From: Flavisolibacter longurius
GTDB lineage: Bacteria > Bacteroidota > Bacteroidia > Chitinophagales > Chitinophagaceae
Length of the DNA stretch: 64,000 nt
Assembly: GCA_013327885.1 (NCBI GenBank)
Contig: JABUMY010000019.1
Location: 1 to 64,000 of the forward strand
Direction of reading: 5' to 3'
Shown: piece after piece, positions 63,345 to 64,000 of the stretch
Layout of the letters: each line of letters begins with the position of its first letter
How positions within the stretch are numbered: position 1 is the first letter of the stretch
Notes under the pieces: generated by a model
The model's input: only the letters and a program-made list of their open reading frames with translations
Databases searched by the model: none
Told to the model about the DNA's origin: nothing
Position numbers and translations under genes: made by a program

Positions 63345-63445
63345 CTTTTAAAATTACTAAAAATAGTAGCAAAAAACGGTGCTGAAATGCAGTAGTTTTC
63401 TTAATAAAAAGTTCTGTTGAATAAGGCTGTTTTCAGAGGGAAAAA

Positions 63446-63976
63446 TCATTCCACAAAGCCATCTTCCGGCTTGCGCAAAAGGGCCGAAATTTTAGCGATG
63501 TGATGGTCATCGTGTTCGGCTACAAAATAGAGCGAATCGATAAGCCGCATGGGTTGCTGCAGCCGCGGGTGAAGGGAGGTCAAACCCAAGGTACCCTTGT
63601 CAAAACTATAAATGACTTCGAGCATTTTTTGGCGCTCGATGACAAAGGTTTGCAAGAGCCTTTCCAGGCTTTTTTCATTGTGGCCGGCTTCAAAGGTTTT
63701 CCGGTTGGTAAGGTCGGCCGTGGTGAGAGTTGTCTTGCCGTCGAGAAAGTCCTGCAAGCGCTGCCACCACAAGCTTTCAAGGTCGGATAAATGACCCAGG
63801 TGTTCCTTCACCGACCAACCGTTCTTGCTTTGGCTGCACGCTTCTTCATCGGCAGTGGCCAGGATAGCTTGCAGGCGAAAAAAGCTTCCTTCGAGGCGAC
63901 TAAAAATAACTGGGAAAAGGCTCACCGGGAAGTCAAAATGAAAGCTGCGTTCGAACCAGGGTGTTTGCGGAATCAT
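63446..63976 (-). CDS. DinB family protein
   Basis: A 176-residue four-helix-bundle protein: WSVKEHLGHLSDLESLWWQRLQDFL holds the first metal-ligand His, and SLYFVAEHDDHHIAKISALL holds the second and third (HDDHH). The family includes metal-dependent thiol S-transferases, including bacillithiol-dependent ones, which fits the bshB1 gene in this window. Substrate unknown. A start at 63976 gives the expected N-terminus. Confidence 0.9.
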   Translation of the reverse strand: MIPQTPWFERSFHFDFPVSLFPVIFSRLEGSFFRLQAILATADEEACSQSKNGWSVKEHLGHLSDLESLWWQRLQDFLDGKTTLTTADLTNRKTFEAGHNEKSLERLLQTFVIERQKMLEVIYSFDKGTLGLTSLHPRLQQPMRLIDSLYFVAEHDDHHIAKISALLRKPEDGFVE

Positions 63977-64000
63977 ATTCTAAGATAGCAAAACGTAAGA

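Overview
The window reads as chromosomal DNA of a Bacteroidota bacterium, most likely a Chitinophagaceae-like member of Chitinophagales. The evidence is a PorT-type outer-membrane barrel, a bacillithiol deacetylase (BshB1), many Bacteroidota-restricted families (DUF2254, DUF922, WG-repeat, the short FEGITDPDD family), promoters with the Bacteroidota -7 element TAnnTTTG, and few Shine-Dalgarno sites. There is no rRNA, tRNA, prophage, insertion sequence or CRISPR array that I can see.

Region by region. 1-7579 (minus) is the N-terminal ~2526 codons of a giant secreted modular protein that runs off the left edge: sugar-dehydrogenase-like propeller, calcium repeats, Kelch propeller, three malectin-like domains and seven PKD-like domains. 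8379-11353 (plus) is a sugar porter plus GH32 fructan hydrolase lipoprotein operon. 11566-15983 holds a small conserved protein and a divergent cyanophycin synthetase / cyanophycinase pair. 16024-19327 (minus) has two tRNA modification enzymes (TrmN6, TsaD) and an orphan ABC permease. 19445-22958 has a receiver protein, a tiny hydrophilic protein, release factor 3 and BshB1. 22972-27702 (minus) carries a DUF2867-like protein, a glycosyltransferase, an acetyltransferase, a PorT-like barrel, a receiver protein and a striking eukaryotic-type sphingolipid delta-4 desaturase. 27988-32752 has a 58-aa membrane protein, an AI-2E/PerM exporter, a large HPII-type catalase and a lipoprotein. 32855-36316 (minus) is a run of membrane proteins (PAP2, DUF202, an ion channel with a non-canonical filter, DUF2254). 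36428-43398 has an L,D-transpeptidase, a Kef-type antiporter, a coiled-coil lipoprotein and a trehalose synthase/phosphatase fusion. 43552-49774 has a two-component system, a TPR protein, a glycine-zipper lipoprotein and a tandem universal stress protein. 49933-56597 has two oxidoreductases, DUF922 and WG-repeat proteins, a CvpA-CAP fusion and class II aldolase. 57183-63976 has a sensor kinase, a predicted atypical kinase-fold protein, a BtuF-like receptor without signal peptide, a radical SAM/DUF4130 putative DNA-repair pair and a DinB protein.

Functional themes are storage and stress (cyanophycin, trehalose, catalase, bacillithiol, universal stress proteins), envelope and lipid chemistry (desaturase, glycosyltransferase, L,D-transpeptidase, PAP2), and housekeeping translation factors. 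The most unusual signals are the DEGS1-like desaturase, a kinase-fold hypothetical with recognisable catalytic residues, the altered ion-channel filter, and a set of short-period repeats and palindromes that repeatedly abut or overlap stop codons, one of which has expanded in frame inside trmN6.
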